From Brevinema andersonii (GTDB lineage: Bacteria > Spirochaetota > DYKD01), in the NCBI GenBank assembly GCA_020722765.1, contig DYKD01000010.1, positions 1 to 48,137 on the forward strand: a DNA stretch of 48,137 bases, read 5' to 3'. This document shows, piece by piece, positions 18,266-26,276 of the stretch. The position numbers and the translations under genes were made by a program. Under the pieces are notes generated by a model. The model ran no database searches, was not told the origin of the DNA, and saw nothing but the letters and a program-made list of their open reading frames with translations. Numbering within the stretch: the first letter of the stretch is position 1; every line of letters begins with the position of its first letter.

Positions 18266-19543
18266 TTACTCACCATACTTCTTCAATGCCTTCCAACCTA
18301 TATCCTTCCTGAAATACATCCCATCAAAGTGGATGACTCCTATGGCATTGTAAATCTTATCCAACGCTTCCTGCAAAGTGCCAGCAGAACTTACTACATT
18401 CAAAACCCTTCCACCTGCTGTCACTAACGAGTTCCCCTTCAAAGCAGTACCTGCATGAAAAGCAATCACATCTGAAGTAAGCTTCTCGATACCCATAATA
18501 GCTTTCCCTTTCTCATAATCACCAGGATAGCCACCAGACGCCATGACAACACAGGCTGTATGCTTCTCTTCAAATTCTAAGACCACATCTTTCAATTTTT
18601 TATTTACAACTGCCATCATCAGATCAACAATGTCATTTTTCAGAACAGGAAGGATAACCTGGACTTCAGGATCTCCAAACCTGCAATTGAACTCAACAAC
18701 ACGAGGTCCTTGGCTCGTCATCATCAGTCCAGCATAGAGGATTCCTCTATATTCAATGCCATTTTTTTTAAGTCCGTCTACAGTTGGACGCAGTATCTTC
18801 TCCATGATCACTTTTTCCATGGCTTTGTCTACCAATGGAGATGGCGAATACGCACCCATACCACCAGTGTTGGGTCCCTTGTCACCATCAAAAATATTCT
18901 TGTGATCCTGTGCTGAAAGCAGAGGATAGATCGTTTCTCCATCCGTGATAGCCAGGACAGAAACTTCCTCACCACGCATGAACTCTTCTACAACAACTCT
19001 TCCCCCTGCAGCTCCGAATTTCTTGTCCAACATGATGTCTTTCAACGCTTTTTCAACTTGTTCGATAGTTTCACAGATCATCACACCTTTCCCTGCAGCA
19101 AGACCATCAGCCTTGATTACAAGGGGAAGCTCTTGTGAATAGGAATAGTCCATTGCCTTGGAAAACTCCGAGAATGTCGCATAAGCCGCGGTTGGTATAT
19201 CATATTGTTTCATCAGCGTTTTTGCGAAATCCTTGCTGCCTTCCATCTGTGCTGCCAATTTGTTGGGACCGAACACGGCCACGCCTTCCTTAACTAGCAC
19301 ATCAGTCAATCCCATGACAAGAGGCTGTTCAGGACCTATGACGACCAGGTCAATCCTGTTCTCCTTCACCCAATGAACAACAGATGCATGATCATCAACA
19401 TTGATAGTACTGATCACTTCCACAAGACCCGCAATTCCACCATTTCCTGGCATGCAGAATACTTTTTCAGCCTTCTTACTCTGGATGATTTTCCAGACAA
19501 GCACATGTTCACGGCCACCATTGCCAATCACAAGAATACGCAT
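18266..19543 (-). CDS. purD: Phosphoribosylamine-glycine ligase
   Basis: This protein of 425 residues is GAR synthetase, the ATP-grasp enzyme joining glycine to phosphoribosylamine in purine synthesis. It shows ILVIGNGGREH at the N-terminus, VIGPEQPLV, MEGSKDFAK, LPLVIKADGLAAGKGV and VVVEEFMRGEEVS. GPNTGGMGAYSP and VVEFNCRFGDPEVQV complete the family pattern. Length is typical. I place the start at the ATG at 19543, with GAGG 6 nt upstream, instead of an in-frame GTG at 19555. It heads an operon with a histidine phosphatase and a GGQ factor. No other pur gene is in the window. Confidence 0.97.
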   Translation of the reverse strand: MRILVIGNGGREHVLVWKIIQSKKAEKVFCMPGNGGIAGLVEVISTINVDDHASVVHWVKENRIDLVVIGPEQPLVMGLTDVLVKEGVAVFGPNKLAAQMEGSKDFAKTLMKQYDIPTAAYATFSEFSKAMDYSYSQELPLVIKADGLAAGKGVMICETIEQVEKALKDIMLDKKFGAAGGRVVVEEFMRGEEVSVLAITDGETIYPLLSAQDHKNIFDGDKGPNTGGMGAYSPSPLVDKAMEKVIMEKILRPTVDGLKKNGIEYRGILYAGLMMTSQGPRVVEFNCRFGDPEVQVILPVLKNDIVDLMMAVVNKKLKDVVLEFEEKHTACVVMASGGYPGDYEKGKAIMGIEKLTSDVIAFHAGTALKGNSLVTAGGRVLNVVSSAGTLQEALDKIYNAIGVIHFDGMYFRKDIGWKALKKYGE

Positions 19544-19569
19544 GTCAAACCTCACTGTTTCGATAAAGG

Positions 19570-19598
19570 AATATACATCAAGAAGCTTGAATTGTCAA
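19570..19598 (-). promoter_or_regulatory. Sigma70-type promoter of purD operon
   Basis: On the minus strand TTGACA (19593-19598), 17 nt and TATATT (19570-19575) give a near-perfect promoter about 27 nt upstream of the purD ATG. It lies immediately after the terminator of the upstream Spy-like gene. Confidence 0.75.
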
Positions 19599-19611
19599 AA
19601 GAAGTATGCAC

Positions 19612-19643
19612 AAAAAAAAAGGCCCAGGAAATCTCCCGAGCCT
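19612..19643 (-). terminator. Rho-independent terminator of the sigma/Spy operon
   Basis: On the minus strand a 10-bp stem (AGGCTCGGGA with TCCTGGGCCT, two G-U pairs, loop GATT) is followed by nine T residues. It lies 21 nt after the Spy-like gene and ends that transcript before the purD promoter. Confidence 0.85.
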
Positions 19644-19664
19644 GTAGGTGACCGAAACGTGTGG

Positions 19665-20204
19665 TTATCTGCCTTTCTTCATAGGTTTATTATTTCGGTC
19701 CTGATTGAACTTCTGCGCCATCTGATGCCTGCGTTCAATGCGAAGTTGTTCAAGCTTGGCACGTTGTTCTTTGGTCATGACATTTGCAACTTGTGCAACA
19801 TGCAGGATCCTCTCTTTTCCCAACTCTGCCTGTATCTTGCTCATCTTGTCAGCAAGTTCATTGATCTTGGCCATATCAAGCGTATCCTTATCCATTTCCG
19901 TCTTAAGGTCTACAGTCATAATTTTCATTTCCGACTGCTTTCCTATGGTTGATTTCTGGTGCTCTGTCTGGAGAGCGTCAATCTTATTCTGTTGCTCTTC
20001 AGTCAGACCAATCTGTTTGATAAGATCACGTTCCATCATCATGAGGCGTGGCATATCCTCATCTGGTCCGCCTCTCATTCCTTCAGGACCAGCTGGTCCT
20101 TTCATATCATGAGGCCCTTGCCCTTTCTGAGCAAGAAGGTTCGTTCCTCCGATCAACAGAACAAAAGCCAACACCAACATCGTAACGTTTGAATTCTTTT
20201 TCAT
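19665..20204 (-). CDS. Spy/CpxP-like periplasmic LTxxQ protein
   Basis: This protein of 179 residues has a signal peptide (cleavage near TNLLAQ), a Gly/Pro/Met/Asp-rich stretch to about residue 55, then an all-helical region with two LTxxQ-type motifs (IGLTEEQQNKIDAL and VMTKEQRAKLEQL). That is the pattern of Spy, CpxP and CnrX/ZraP-type periplasmic proteins, which act as chaperones or as sensors repressing envelope-stress or metal responses. The Met-rich and His-containing segments could bind metal. AAGGAG lies 7 nt before the ATG. It follows an ECF sigma factor and its putative anti-sigma partner, so it may be a periplasmic sensor for, or a target of, that sigma factor. The association is seen; the sensing role is inferred. 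Confidence 0.8.
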   Translation of the reverse strand: MKKNSNVTMLVLAFVLLIGGTNLLAQKGQGPHDMKGPAGPEGMRGGPDEDMPRLMMMERDLIKQIGLTEEQQNKIDALQTEHQKSTIGKQSEMKIMTVDLKTEMDKDTLDMAKINELADKMSKIQAELGKERILHVAQVANVMTKEQRAKLEQLRIERRHQMAQKFNQDRNNKPMKKGR

Positions 20205-20262
20205 TGTAAACTCCTTATAGTTAATTTTTCAAGACCTGCCTTTTTCGTTGTCGGGACACCTC

Positions 20263-20814
20263 CTAAATGAAATGTTCAGCATTGCTGGCTAAAAAACTAT
20301 AGTTCTCATAGACCTCTTCAATACTCATATCAAGTCCATTCTCATGCACATATTCATACAAGCCTTCATAAAGCGTATAGGCATTTTTCTCTGAAGGAGT
20401 CTCAATAAATGCAAGGACTATGTCGGGATTAGCCAACACATACTCTTCAAGACTTGCATAATCAATTTCCAGAGTAGACTGGGAGGCAGATCCCCCTTGC
20501 CATGGGAAAAAGAACAGTAACAATAAAATTGCAACACTGGAAAGTGCAATGGGAATCCAGCGCAACAGAAGACGTGGAGAATCCGACCGTTCAAGTCCAG
20601 AAACTGACGCTTGGATACGGCTTAAGAGCAAGGGGGATGGCTCGACCACGTCTTTTTTAAGACTTAATGCCAACTGTTCCATTTCATGAATACTGTCACA
20701 AGCCTGTGAATCCTTCCTGTCCTTCTCAAGACGAGTGGCAATCTCCTTGCTCAATCCAGGCTCTAGTTCGTTCTTCAGGTATTCAGAAAAATATATCTTC
20801 CATTTTTTTTTCAT
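20263..20814 (-). CDS. Putative membrane anti-sigma factor
   Basis: This protein of 183 residues has a charged N-terminal cytoplasmic part of about 85 residues. One strong transmembrane segment follows (WIPIALSSVAILLLLFFFPW), then an acidic outer domain rich in Tyr/Glu (LEEYVLANPDIVL, YEGLYEYVHENG). I see no zinc-binding HxxxCxxC motif, so it is not a ZAS-type factor. Position directly after an ECF sigma gene (12-nt gap), and the topology, support a membrane anti-sigma factor that holds the sigma factor until a periplasmic signal arrives. The start is either the ATG at 20814 or a GTG one codon earlier; AAGGAG lies upstream of both. The family is not recognised from sequence alone, so the role rests on context. 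Confidence 0.6.
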   Translation of the reverse strand: MKKKWKIYFSEYLKNELEPGLSKEIATRLEKDRKDSQACDSIHEMEQLALSLKKDVVEPSPLLLSRIQASVSGLERSDSPRLLLRWIPIALSSVAILLLLFFFPWQGGSASQSTLEIDYASLEEYVLANPDIVLAFIETPSEKNAYTLYEGLYEYVHENGLDMSIEEVYENYSFLASNAEHFI

Positions 20815-20826
20815 CACCAATTCTCC

Positions 20827-21378
20827 TTATTTTCTGGTTGGCGCATGGTTTTTCAGGAAAAACCGCATCTTTTTCAAAGCATGAAAGTAACTTACCCTGG
20901 CATTATTCTCTGTCACGCCTATTGACGCACCAATCTCCTTGAATGCCAATCCTTCATACATACGGAGAAGAAAAATCTCCTTCTGCCTGACATTAAGACG
21001 ATTCAAGGCTTTTGCCATATCCTTCTTCAAAACCGATCTTTCATACTCCTTTTCTGGTTCAGAGGAAGACCTCAGGTTCTGAAAAACAGATTCATCAGAA
21101 GGATACTCGATTTTTTTAAGGGCTGTGAAGGCCGTATTCACCGCTATCCTATAAAGCCAAGTAAAAAGGGACGAATTGCCCTTGAACCTGGGCAATGCCT
21201 TATAAACCCTGATCCAGACCTCCTGAAGGATATCATCAAGGACTGCAGAACTGGGGACAAGAGGGCCAACAACCTTTACCAGACGGGGATTGTATTCATA
21301 AAACAGTCTTTCCAATCCTTCCTGCCCTTCATACATCGAAAGGTCAGTGGTAGATGTCACTTTCATGTTCTCAGTCAT
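20827..21378 (-). CDS. ECF sigma factor, RpoE-like
   Basis: This protein of 183 residues is an extracytoplasmic-function sigma factor. Region 2 reads LFYEYNPRLVKVV...LDDILQEVWIRVYKALPRFKGNSSLFTWLYRIAVNTAF. Region 4 reads LNVRQKEIFLLRMYEGLAFKEIGASIGVTENNARVSYFHALKKMRF, a helix-turn-helix for the -35 element. AGGA lies 7 nt before the ATG. It starts the sigma/anti-sigma/Spy-like operon, which ends at a strong terminator. It probably switches on an envelope-stress regulon. Its own promoter carries a palindrome between -35 and -10 that could be a repressor site. Confidence 0.93.
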   Translation of the reverse strand: MTENMKVTSTTDLSMYEGQEGLERLFYEYNPRLVKVVGPLVPSSAVLDDILQEVWIRVYKALPRFKGNSSLFTWLYRIAVNTAFTALKKIEYPSDESVFQNLRSSSEPEKEYERSVLKKDMAKALNRLNVRQKEIFLLRMYEGLAFKEIGASIGVTENNARVSYFHALKKMRFFLKNHAPTRK

Positions 21379-21396
21379 TTTCTATCCTTTCTGATT

Positions 21397-21425
21397 ATTA
21401 GACTATCCCATTCTCAGAATGTTAA
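21397..21425 (-). promoter_or_regulatory. Promoter of ECF sigma operon with overlapping palindrome
   Basis: On the minus strand TTAACA (21420-21425), 17 nt and TCTAAT (21397-21402) form a good promoter. A perfect inverted repeat CATTCTCAGAATG (21409-21421) spans the spacer and the edge of the -35 box, where a bound regulator would block polymerase. Confidence 0.5.
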
Positions 21426-21441
21426 TATTTTTTTTATAAAC

Positions 21442-21470
21442 TTGATTTTTTCCTTTACTTTACCTATATT
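21442..21470 (+). promoter_or_regulatory. Promoter of the PTS-zinc-ribbon gene
   Basis: TTGATT (21442-21447), a 17-nt spacer and TATATT (21465-21470) precede the ATG at 21489 by 18 nt. It is divergent from the sigma operon promoter. Confidence 0.6.
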
Positions 21471-21488
21471 AATACTTAAGAGAACAAT

Positions 21489-22301
21489 ATGCAACTTCAT
21501 AAAATCATTTCTATTGACCAAGTCCATTTTCTAAAGTCAAAAAAGAAAGAACAGGCACTAAAAGAACTTACGGAAATTGCCAAGAAAAAATTCAAAGTCA
21601 AACAGACTTCTAAAATACTGGCAGAAATACTGATTCGTGAAAAAGAATCTCCCACTGGATTCGGAAAAGGGATTGCCATTCCCCATTTCAAATTCCCCCA
21701 GGTAAACGACATCCTTCTCATTATAGGATTAAGTAGAAAAGGGATAAACTATCAGTCTGCTGACGGCATTCCTGTCAAAATCGTTTTTTTCATCATCGCC
21801 CCTGAAAAGAAGGAAAAGGAATACCTGGAACTCGTCTCAAAACTGATCAATTTTGTGAGCCGGGAAAACCTGATCGTACAGAATCTCGACTTTACATCCA
21901 AAGAACTTTTTATCGAACATCTCTCGGATTTCGACAGGTCAAAAGGAAGGGTTGTAAAATCAGCCGTATTGGAAAGCCTCCTGCAACTTGAAGAAGTCAC
22001 AACCGAAATCAAGTCCTTGGAAAAAGAGGCTAACACCCAGAAAGATGCAGTGACAATACTCACAATGATACAAGACCTGAAAGCTAAAAAACGGAAAATT
22101 GAAGAGAAGATGGATAGACCGCTCCTGGATTCCTTCAACCGTCTAAACGAAAAATATGATGGAAGCATCAGTTCCAAGATATTCAACAATGCCTGTAGCC
22201 ATTGTTTCTCAAACCCTTCAACTGCGGAAATCGTCCTTCTCAAACGTGGGGAAGTTGTACACTGTCCCACTTGCGGAAAAATCCTTTACATAATAATGTA
22301 A
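21489..22301 (+). CDS. PTS EIIA (type 2) domain fused to coiled coil and C4 zinc ribbon
   Basis: This protein of 270 residues begins with a PTS EIIA type-2 domain like PtsN/FruA (about 1-150). The phospho-acceptor site is intact: GFGKGIAIPHFKF, with His66. A coiled coil at about 160-220 follows (VTTEIKSLEKEANTQKDA, DLKAKKRKIEEKMD). The C-terminus is a C4 zinc ribbon with C236/C239 and C259/C262 (CSHC and CPTCGKILY), resembling the zf-RING_7/CdsZ ribbon. EIIA-Ntr proteins are regulatory phosphocarriers; CdsZ-like coiled-coil ribbons bind nucleic acid or scaffold proteins. The fusion would couple phosphorylation state to such binding, which is inference. It has its own promoter and stands alone, with no transporter genes nearby. 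It ends 15 nt from the convergent isomerase gene. Confidence 0.8.
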   Translation: MQLHKIISIDQVHFLKSKKKEQALKELTEIAKKKFKVKQTSKILAEILIREKESPTGFGKGIAIPHFKFPQVNDILLIIGLSRKGINYQSADGIPVKIVFFIIAPEKKEKEYLELVSKLINFVSRENLIVQNLDFTSKELFIEHLSDFDRSKGRVVKSAVLESLLQLEEVTTEIKSLEKEANTQKDAVTILTMIQDLKAKKRKIEEKMDRPLLDSFNRLNEKYDGSISSKIFNNACSHCFSNPSTAEIVLLKRGEVVHCPTCGKILYIIM

Positions 22302-22316
22302 ATCCCGAACATCCTC

Positions 22317-23223
22317 TTAATTTGCCTTGCATTGATCTACTATCTTCATGAACCTTCGGCCATACTCCACATAATTCCGATATTTCAAATCTTCCACAGC
22401 ATTCTGTTTGGTTGCATCATGGAATACCACAGAAAGATGCGGTTCCATAGAAAAACCACCATCATATCCGGTCTTTAGAAGATCAGCTACTATCTCCCTG
22501 ACTTTTCCATGGCCTTCGCCAGCAAAAGTATAATTCAGTTCAGGAAAAATACCCTCTGTCTCTTTTACAAAAAACACCATCCTTGATATGGACATACTCG
22601 ATGAACTTTCTCACATTCCTATAAAATTCCAAAGCATCCTGCTTCTTTCCTTCCTCCCGCCTACTCCAATCCTTTGTTCCAACAGGATTCCCTGTATCAA
22701 AAACCAGCCTAATGGCAGGCGAATCTATATTTTCTAAAAGGTGTAATGTATGCTTCCATGACATGCCCCCATAATTCATACAGTTCTCATGGACATAGAG
22801 TACGCCTGCATCTTCGCATATTTTTACAAGATGATTTACTTTGCGGAAGACCTCTTTCTCAATTTCGGGACTATCCGGCACTGTATCCTTCACCACTGCA
22901 AAACTCATACATCTGATCATTTTTGTTCCGAGCTTTTTCATCCTTGGAATCGCTCTTTTCAACTCATTGATACTTGCCTGGAAATCTTCCTCTTTTCTAG
23001 GATCCTTTCCCCAATTGGCAATGTTGCTACCAAAACAGTTAACAGAAATTCCATCTTCCTGCAATTTCTCATATACCTGATCAAACGCTTCATCAGATAT
23101 GTCGGTCATATTCTTTCCATCAATATTTCTCGTCTCAATATTCTTCCATCCCAGTTCTTTGGTTGCCTGGATCTGCCTTTCAATGGAAGAACCTGCTTCA
23201 TCTGCAAATCCTGTAAAATACAT
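22317..23223 (-). pseudogene. Sugar phosphate isomerase/epimerase, frameshifted
   Basis: The two overlapping frames (23223-22540 and 22595-22317) together encode one AP-endonuclease-2-like TIM-barrel protein of about 300 residues. The first frame runs to EYVHIKDGVFCKRDRG and stops. Removing one T from the six-T run (A6 on the plus strand at 22569-22574) joins IKDGVF to VKETEGIFPELNYTFAGEGHG in the second frame. That restores the family's HIKDG...PGEG block. Metal-site residues such as VHENC, DTGNP and HIKD are present. AAGGAG lies 7 nt before the ATG. It is the last gene of the GntR/Gfo-Idh/isomerase operon. The shift may be a true mutation, slippage or a sequencing error at a homopolymer. 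The sugar substrate is unknown. Confidence 0.75.
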
Positions 23224-23247
23224 TTTATGACTCCTTCATTTCAAACC

Positions 23248-24021
23248 TTACCTTAAACCTAATTTCCTCATATTGTCAAAGGATATGCGAGCAGAATCAA
23301 ACATATCCCTGCCAGGAACCGGATCATCCTGCTCAACAACATACCATCGGACACCAGCTTTCTTACAAGCTTTTACAATAGCAGGGAAATCCATATTCCC
23401 TTCACCAATCTCACATACATGAGGCTTCCCTTGTATGACAGTATAATCCTTGAAATGAATGACATAGATCCGTTTCTTAAGTCCCAGAATGAGTTTCGCA
23501 GGATTACAACCGCCATGTTGCACCCAGTGAACATCCATTTCTGATAAAACATATCTGGGATTCGTTCCACTCATAAGCTCACTGAACATCGTCTTTCCAG
23601 TGAATTTCTCAAATTCTTGAGAATGGTTATGATAACCGAAACGTATTCCTGCCTGAGAAAGCGCTTTTCCTGCCTTTTGCAATGCCTGTATGAGAAAAGA
23701 AATGCCTTCTTTATTGAAATAGTCACCTGGCCAACCTAAGGCTGTGAACGGACATTCCAAGGTCTTCAATTTTTTGATAACAGCTTCCGTGTTTTCAGTC
23801 AAATCTTTCAAGTTCTCATGTGTTGCCACACAGAAAAGACCATGTTTATCCAACAACCCTTTTACTTCTTCAGGGGAAATAGGGCCAATACCTGAAACCT
23901 GGACTGCTTCATAGCCGATATTTTTCAGTTTTCCTAAAGTCTCATCAAGAGCTTCCTTTGTCTTGCAGTAATCCCTGAGACTGTACAACGTTACAGCGAT
24001 TTGTGTTTTTGGGGCTTTCAT
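23248..24021 (-). CDS. Sugar phosphate isomerase/epimerase (TIM barrel)
   Basis: This protein of 257 residues belongs to the AP-endonuclease-2-like xylose-isomerase superfamily. It shows IAVTLYSLRDYCK at the start, GYEAVQVSGIG, GIRFGYHNHSQEF, MDVHWVQHGG, VIHFKDYT and GEGNMDF, with the His, Glu and Asp metal ligands along the barrel. The YSLR and GYHNH blocks are typical of the IolE/3-keto-sugar isomerase-like group. AGGAG lies 7 nt before the ATG. It sits 9 nt after the Gfo/Idh/MocA dehydrogenase and before a second isomerase, so it probably works in the same sugar or polyol oxidation pathway. The exact substrate cannot be told from sequence. Confidence 0.85.
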   Translation of the reverse strand: MKAPKTQIAVTLYSLRDYCKTKEALDETLGKLKNIGYEAVQVSGIGPISPEEVKGLLDKHGLFCVATHENLKDLTENTEAVIKKLKTLECPFTALGWPGDYFNKEGISFLIQALQKAGKALSQAGIRFGYHNHSQEFEKFTGKTMFSELMSGTNPRYVLSEMDVHWVQHGGCNPAKLILGLKKRIYVIHFKDYTVIQGKPHVCEIGEGNMDFPAIVKACKKAGVRWYVVEQDDPVPGRDMFDSARISFDNMRKLGLR

Positions 24022-24030
24022 TTTTCTCTC

Positions 24031-25173
24031 CTATTTGAATGAACTTGACATATCTTGAACGACAGCTGGTTTGATTTCCGGTTTCACATATCTTGATTTT
24101 TTCTTAAGTTTTTCCAAAATTGATGGGAACTTTTTCAGGTCATTAGGGATTGAAACCGGCTTCTTTGTAAGACCTGACATGAGCATCGCATTGGCAAGCA
24201 TCACTGACTTTATACCTTCTTCTGCAGGAGCAATCAAAGGCTCATTTTTCAGGATTGCGTCCCTGAAATTCTTGAGGATCCCGACATGTTGCTCACCAAC
24301 GCTATCAAAACCATATTCAATGACCTCCTTTTCAGGAGTCCTGAAAGATCCTTTATCTGTCTTACAAAACTGTGACATGGGAACCTTGTTCTTTGTAAAT
24401 GTGATTTTCTGTGACTCAAAAACGACTTTCCCGTTTTCAGCTGTTATCTCGAGCCGATTCGTTCCTGGAGCTTCCCCTGTTGATGCTATAAAAACTCCTG
24501 TAACGCCACTCTGATACTCGAAAAGAGCAGTCACTTCATCTTCCACTTCAATATTATGAAATTTACCAAGGTTCGCATTGGCTATCACCTTGTCAGGCAT
24601 TCCTATGAACCACTGGAAAAGGTCGATATTATGTGGACACTGGTTTATCAAAACACCCCCACCTTCACCTTTCCAAGTAGCTCTCCATCCGCCAGATGCA
24701 TAATAAGCCTCTGTCCTAAACCAGTCTGTTATAATCCAACTGACCCTTCTGATTTCACCAAGCTCTCCAGTATTGATCATCTCCTTTATCTTGATAAAAG
24801 CGGGATTTGTCCTCTGATTGAACATGGCAGCAAACTTCTTCGTCTTATCCTTGTGGGCTCTGATAAGACGTTCAGCGTCTGTCATTGTAACTGAAATCGG
24901 CTTCTCAACAAGCAAGTGCAATCCGTTCTCCAGAACATCTATACCTATTGTTGTATGATCATAATGTGGTGTTGACACAAGTACTGCATCAACCAGACCT
25001 GAACGGATAAGTTCCCTGCTGTCAGAAAATTTCTTGACCTCCATGTCTTTGATACGATTCGGATCAATATCACAGACTGCTGTAACGTCCATCCCCTCAA
25101 TATTCCTGCAATTGTTGAAATGCGAAGTCCCCATATTCCCAACACCGATAATACCTAAACGTATCTTGTCCAT
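24031..25173 (-). CDS. Gfo/Idh/MocA-family oxidoreductase
   Basis: This protein of 380 residues is an NAD(P)-dependent sugar or inositol dehydrogenase-like enzyme. The N-terminal Rossmann fold has LGIIGVGNMGTSH, AVCDIDPNR and VSTPHYDH. The family's EKP motif appears as LLVEKPISVTM, followed by the C-terminal alpha/beta domain with GGGVLINQCPHNIDLFQWF. The ATG at 25173 has AAGGAG 7 nt upstream; the ATG at 25179 abuts the SD and is rejected. It follows the GntR-type regulator by 18 nt and precedes two isomerases. The set looks like a catabolic cassette for an unusual sugar or cyclitol, which is inference from context. Confidence 0.9.
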   Translation of the reverse strand: MDKIRLGIIGVGNMGTSHFNNCRNIEGMDVTAVCDIDPNRIKDMEVKKFSDSRELIRSGLVDAVLVSTPHYDHTTIGIDVLENGLHLLVEKPISVTMTDAERLIRAHKDKTKKFAAMFNQRTNPAFIKIKEMINTGELGEIRRVSWIITDWFRTEAYYASGGWRATWKGEGGGVLINQCPHNIDLFQWFIGMPDKVIANANLGKFHNIEVEDEVTALFEYQSGVTGVFIASTGEAPGTNRLEITAENGKVVFESQKITFTKNKVPMSQFCKTDKGSFRTPEKEVIEYGFDSVGEQHVGILKNFRDAILKNEPLIAPAEEGIKSVMLANAMLMSGLTKKPVSIPNDLKKFPSILEKLKKKSRYVKPEIKPAVVQDMSSSFK

Positions 25174-25191
25174 AGCCATTCTCCTTGAGGA

Positions 25192-26193
25192 TTATCCAAA
25201 AATAATATCCGGCTTGATATAATGCTGTATCTTCTCCTGTGGCTTTTCCAGGATACGCTCCAGGATTTCAGCAGCACGTTTTCCAACAGCTTCTGTCACA
25301 GATCCTGTTGATGCTATAGGGAAAGGATACGTTCCTGGCTTAATGGTCTGGAACTTTGCCAGTATGAAATCCTTACCGACTGTCAATCCTTTTTCCTGAA
25401 TCCTTGTAATGATAGGACCAAGCGAAGCTTCATCAACAACAAGTGCGTCTGGAAAAGGATCAGAAGATGAAAATTCATCATAAAAAACCGATTCATGGTT
25501 GACAGGCAATAACCATGCCTGTTTTTTCACAAATTCCAGTCCCGATTCAAGAAGCCCTTCAAGATAACCAATATATCTGCGTTCAGGAAAATGATACCTT
25601 CCAAATGTCAATCCGAAATAAGCAATCCGGGAACAGCCTTTCCCTGCAATAAATTTGACAAGCTCTGAAACTATCGTTGAATTGGATATGGAAACAAATG
25701 ACGATTCAGGGATATCCCTATACAAGACCAGATGTGGAATTCCCTGTTGTTGGACTTCATGCAATAATACCCCATGTTCTATATCCGGCATTATAAAAAC
25801 AATAGCCTTCTGGTGCTTGCATTTTTCCCAGACCCCTGGAAATTTCACTTCGTCATAACTATAGAATTTGACTGTCTCCTTATTGGACAACTGAGTCATG
25901 AATGAATAAGCTATTTCCTGCTGCATGGAATGTTCTTCCATATTCCTTGAAATTATGGCTATCTGCCCTCTGACGTTTGATGCCTTTATCCCAGCTACGT
26001 ATGTACCTGCCCCTCTTGAAGCTGATAGAATTTTTTTTTCTATTAGAAACGTTACAGCAGCATCTACAGTGGCTCGTGCACACCCGAATTTCTTCATCAA
26101 TTCCTGCCGTGAAGGAACAAGGTCTCCTGCTTTGATCCTGCCACTCCTGATCTCTTCAAGCAGATAATCCGTAATACCTGTTTTTTTATTCAT
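25192..26193 (-). CDS. GntR/LacI-type transcriptional regulator
   Basis: This protein of 333 residues has an N-terminal GntR winged helix-turn-helix (about 1-70): LLEEIRSGRIKAGDLVPSRQELMKKFGCARATVDAAVTFL...RGAGTYVAG. The rest is a LacI-type periplasmic-binding-like effector domain (IAYFGLTFGR, RRYIGYLEGLL, PFPDALVVDE). This pairing is that of AraR-like sugar-responsive repressors. It is the first gene of the operon with a Gfo/Idh/MocA dehydrogenase and two isomerases and probably represses it in the absence of the sugar. It has its own near-consensus promoter. The region just downstream of that promoter is repetitive (AGGCAAGTAGGCAGGCAA) and could hold its operator. Confidence 0.88.
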   Translation of the reverse strand: MNKKTGITDYLLEEIRSGRIKAGDLVPSRQELMKKFGCARATVDAAVTFLIEKKILSASRGAGTYVAGIKASNVRGQIAIISRNMEEHSMQQEIAYSFMTQLSNKETVKFYSYDEVKFPGVWEKCKHQKAIVFIMPDIEHGVLLHEVQQQGIPHLVLYRDIPESSFVSISNSTIVSELVKFIAGKGCSRIAYFGLTFGRYHFPERRYIGYLEGLLESGLEFVKKQAWLLPVNHESVFYDEFSSSDPFPDALVVDEASLGPIITRIQEKGLTVGKDFILAKFQTIKPGTYPFPIASTGSVTEAVGKRAAEILERILEKPQEKIQHYIKPDIIFG

Positions 26194-26213
26194 AGTTGCC
26201 TGCCTACTTGCCT

Positions 26214-26242
26214 ATAATAATATATAAATATGCTGATGTCAA
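26214..26242 (-). promoter_or_regulatory. Consensus promoter of the GntR/sugar operon
   Basis: On the minus strand TTGACA (26237-26242), 17 nt and TATTAT (26214-26219) match sigma70 consensus in 11 of 12 positions. It is about 20 nt from the regulator ATG. Confidence 0.75.
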
Positions 26243-26276
26243 GTTTTTTTTATTTTTTTTATCTAAAATATCGGAT

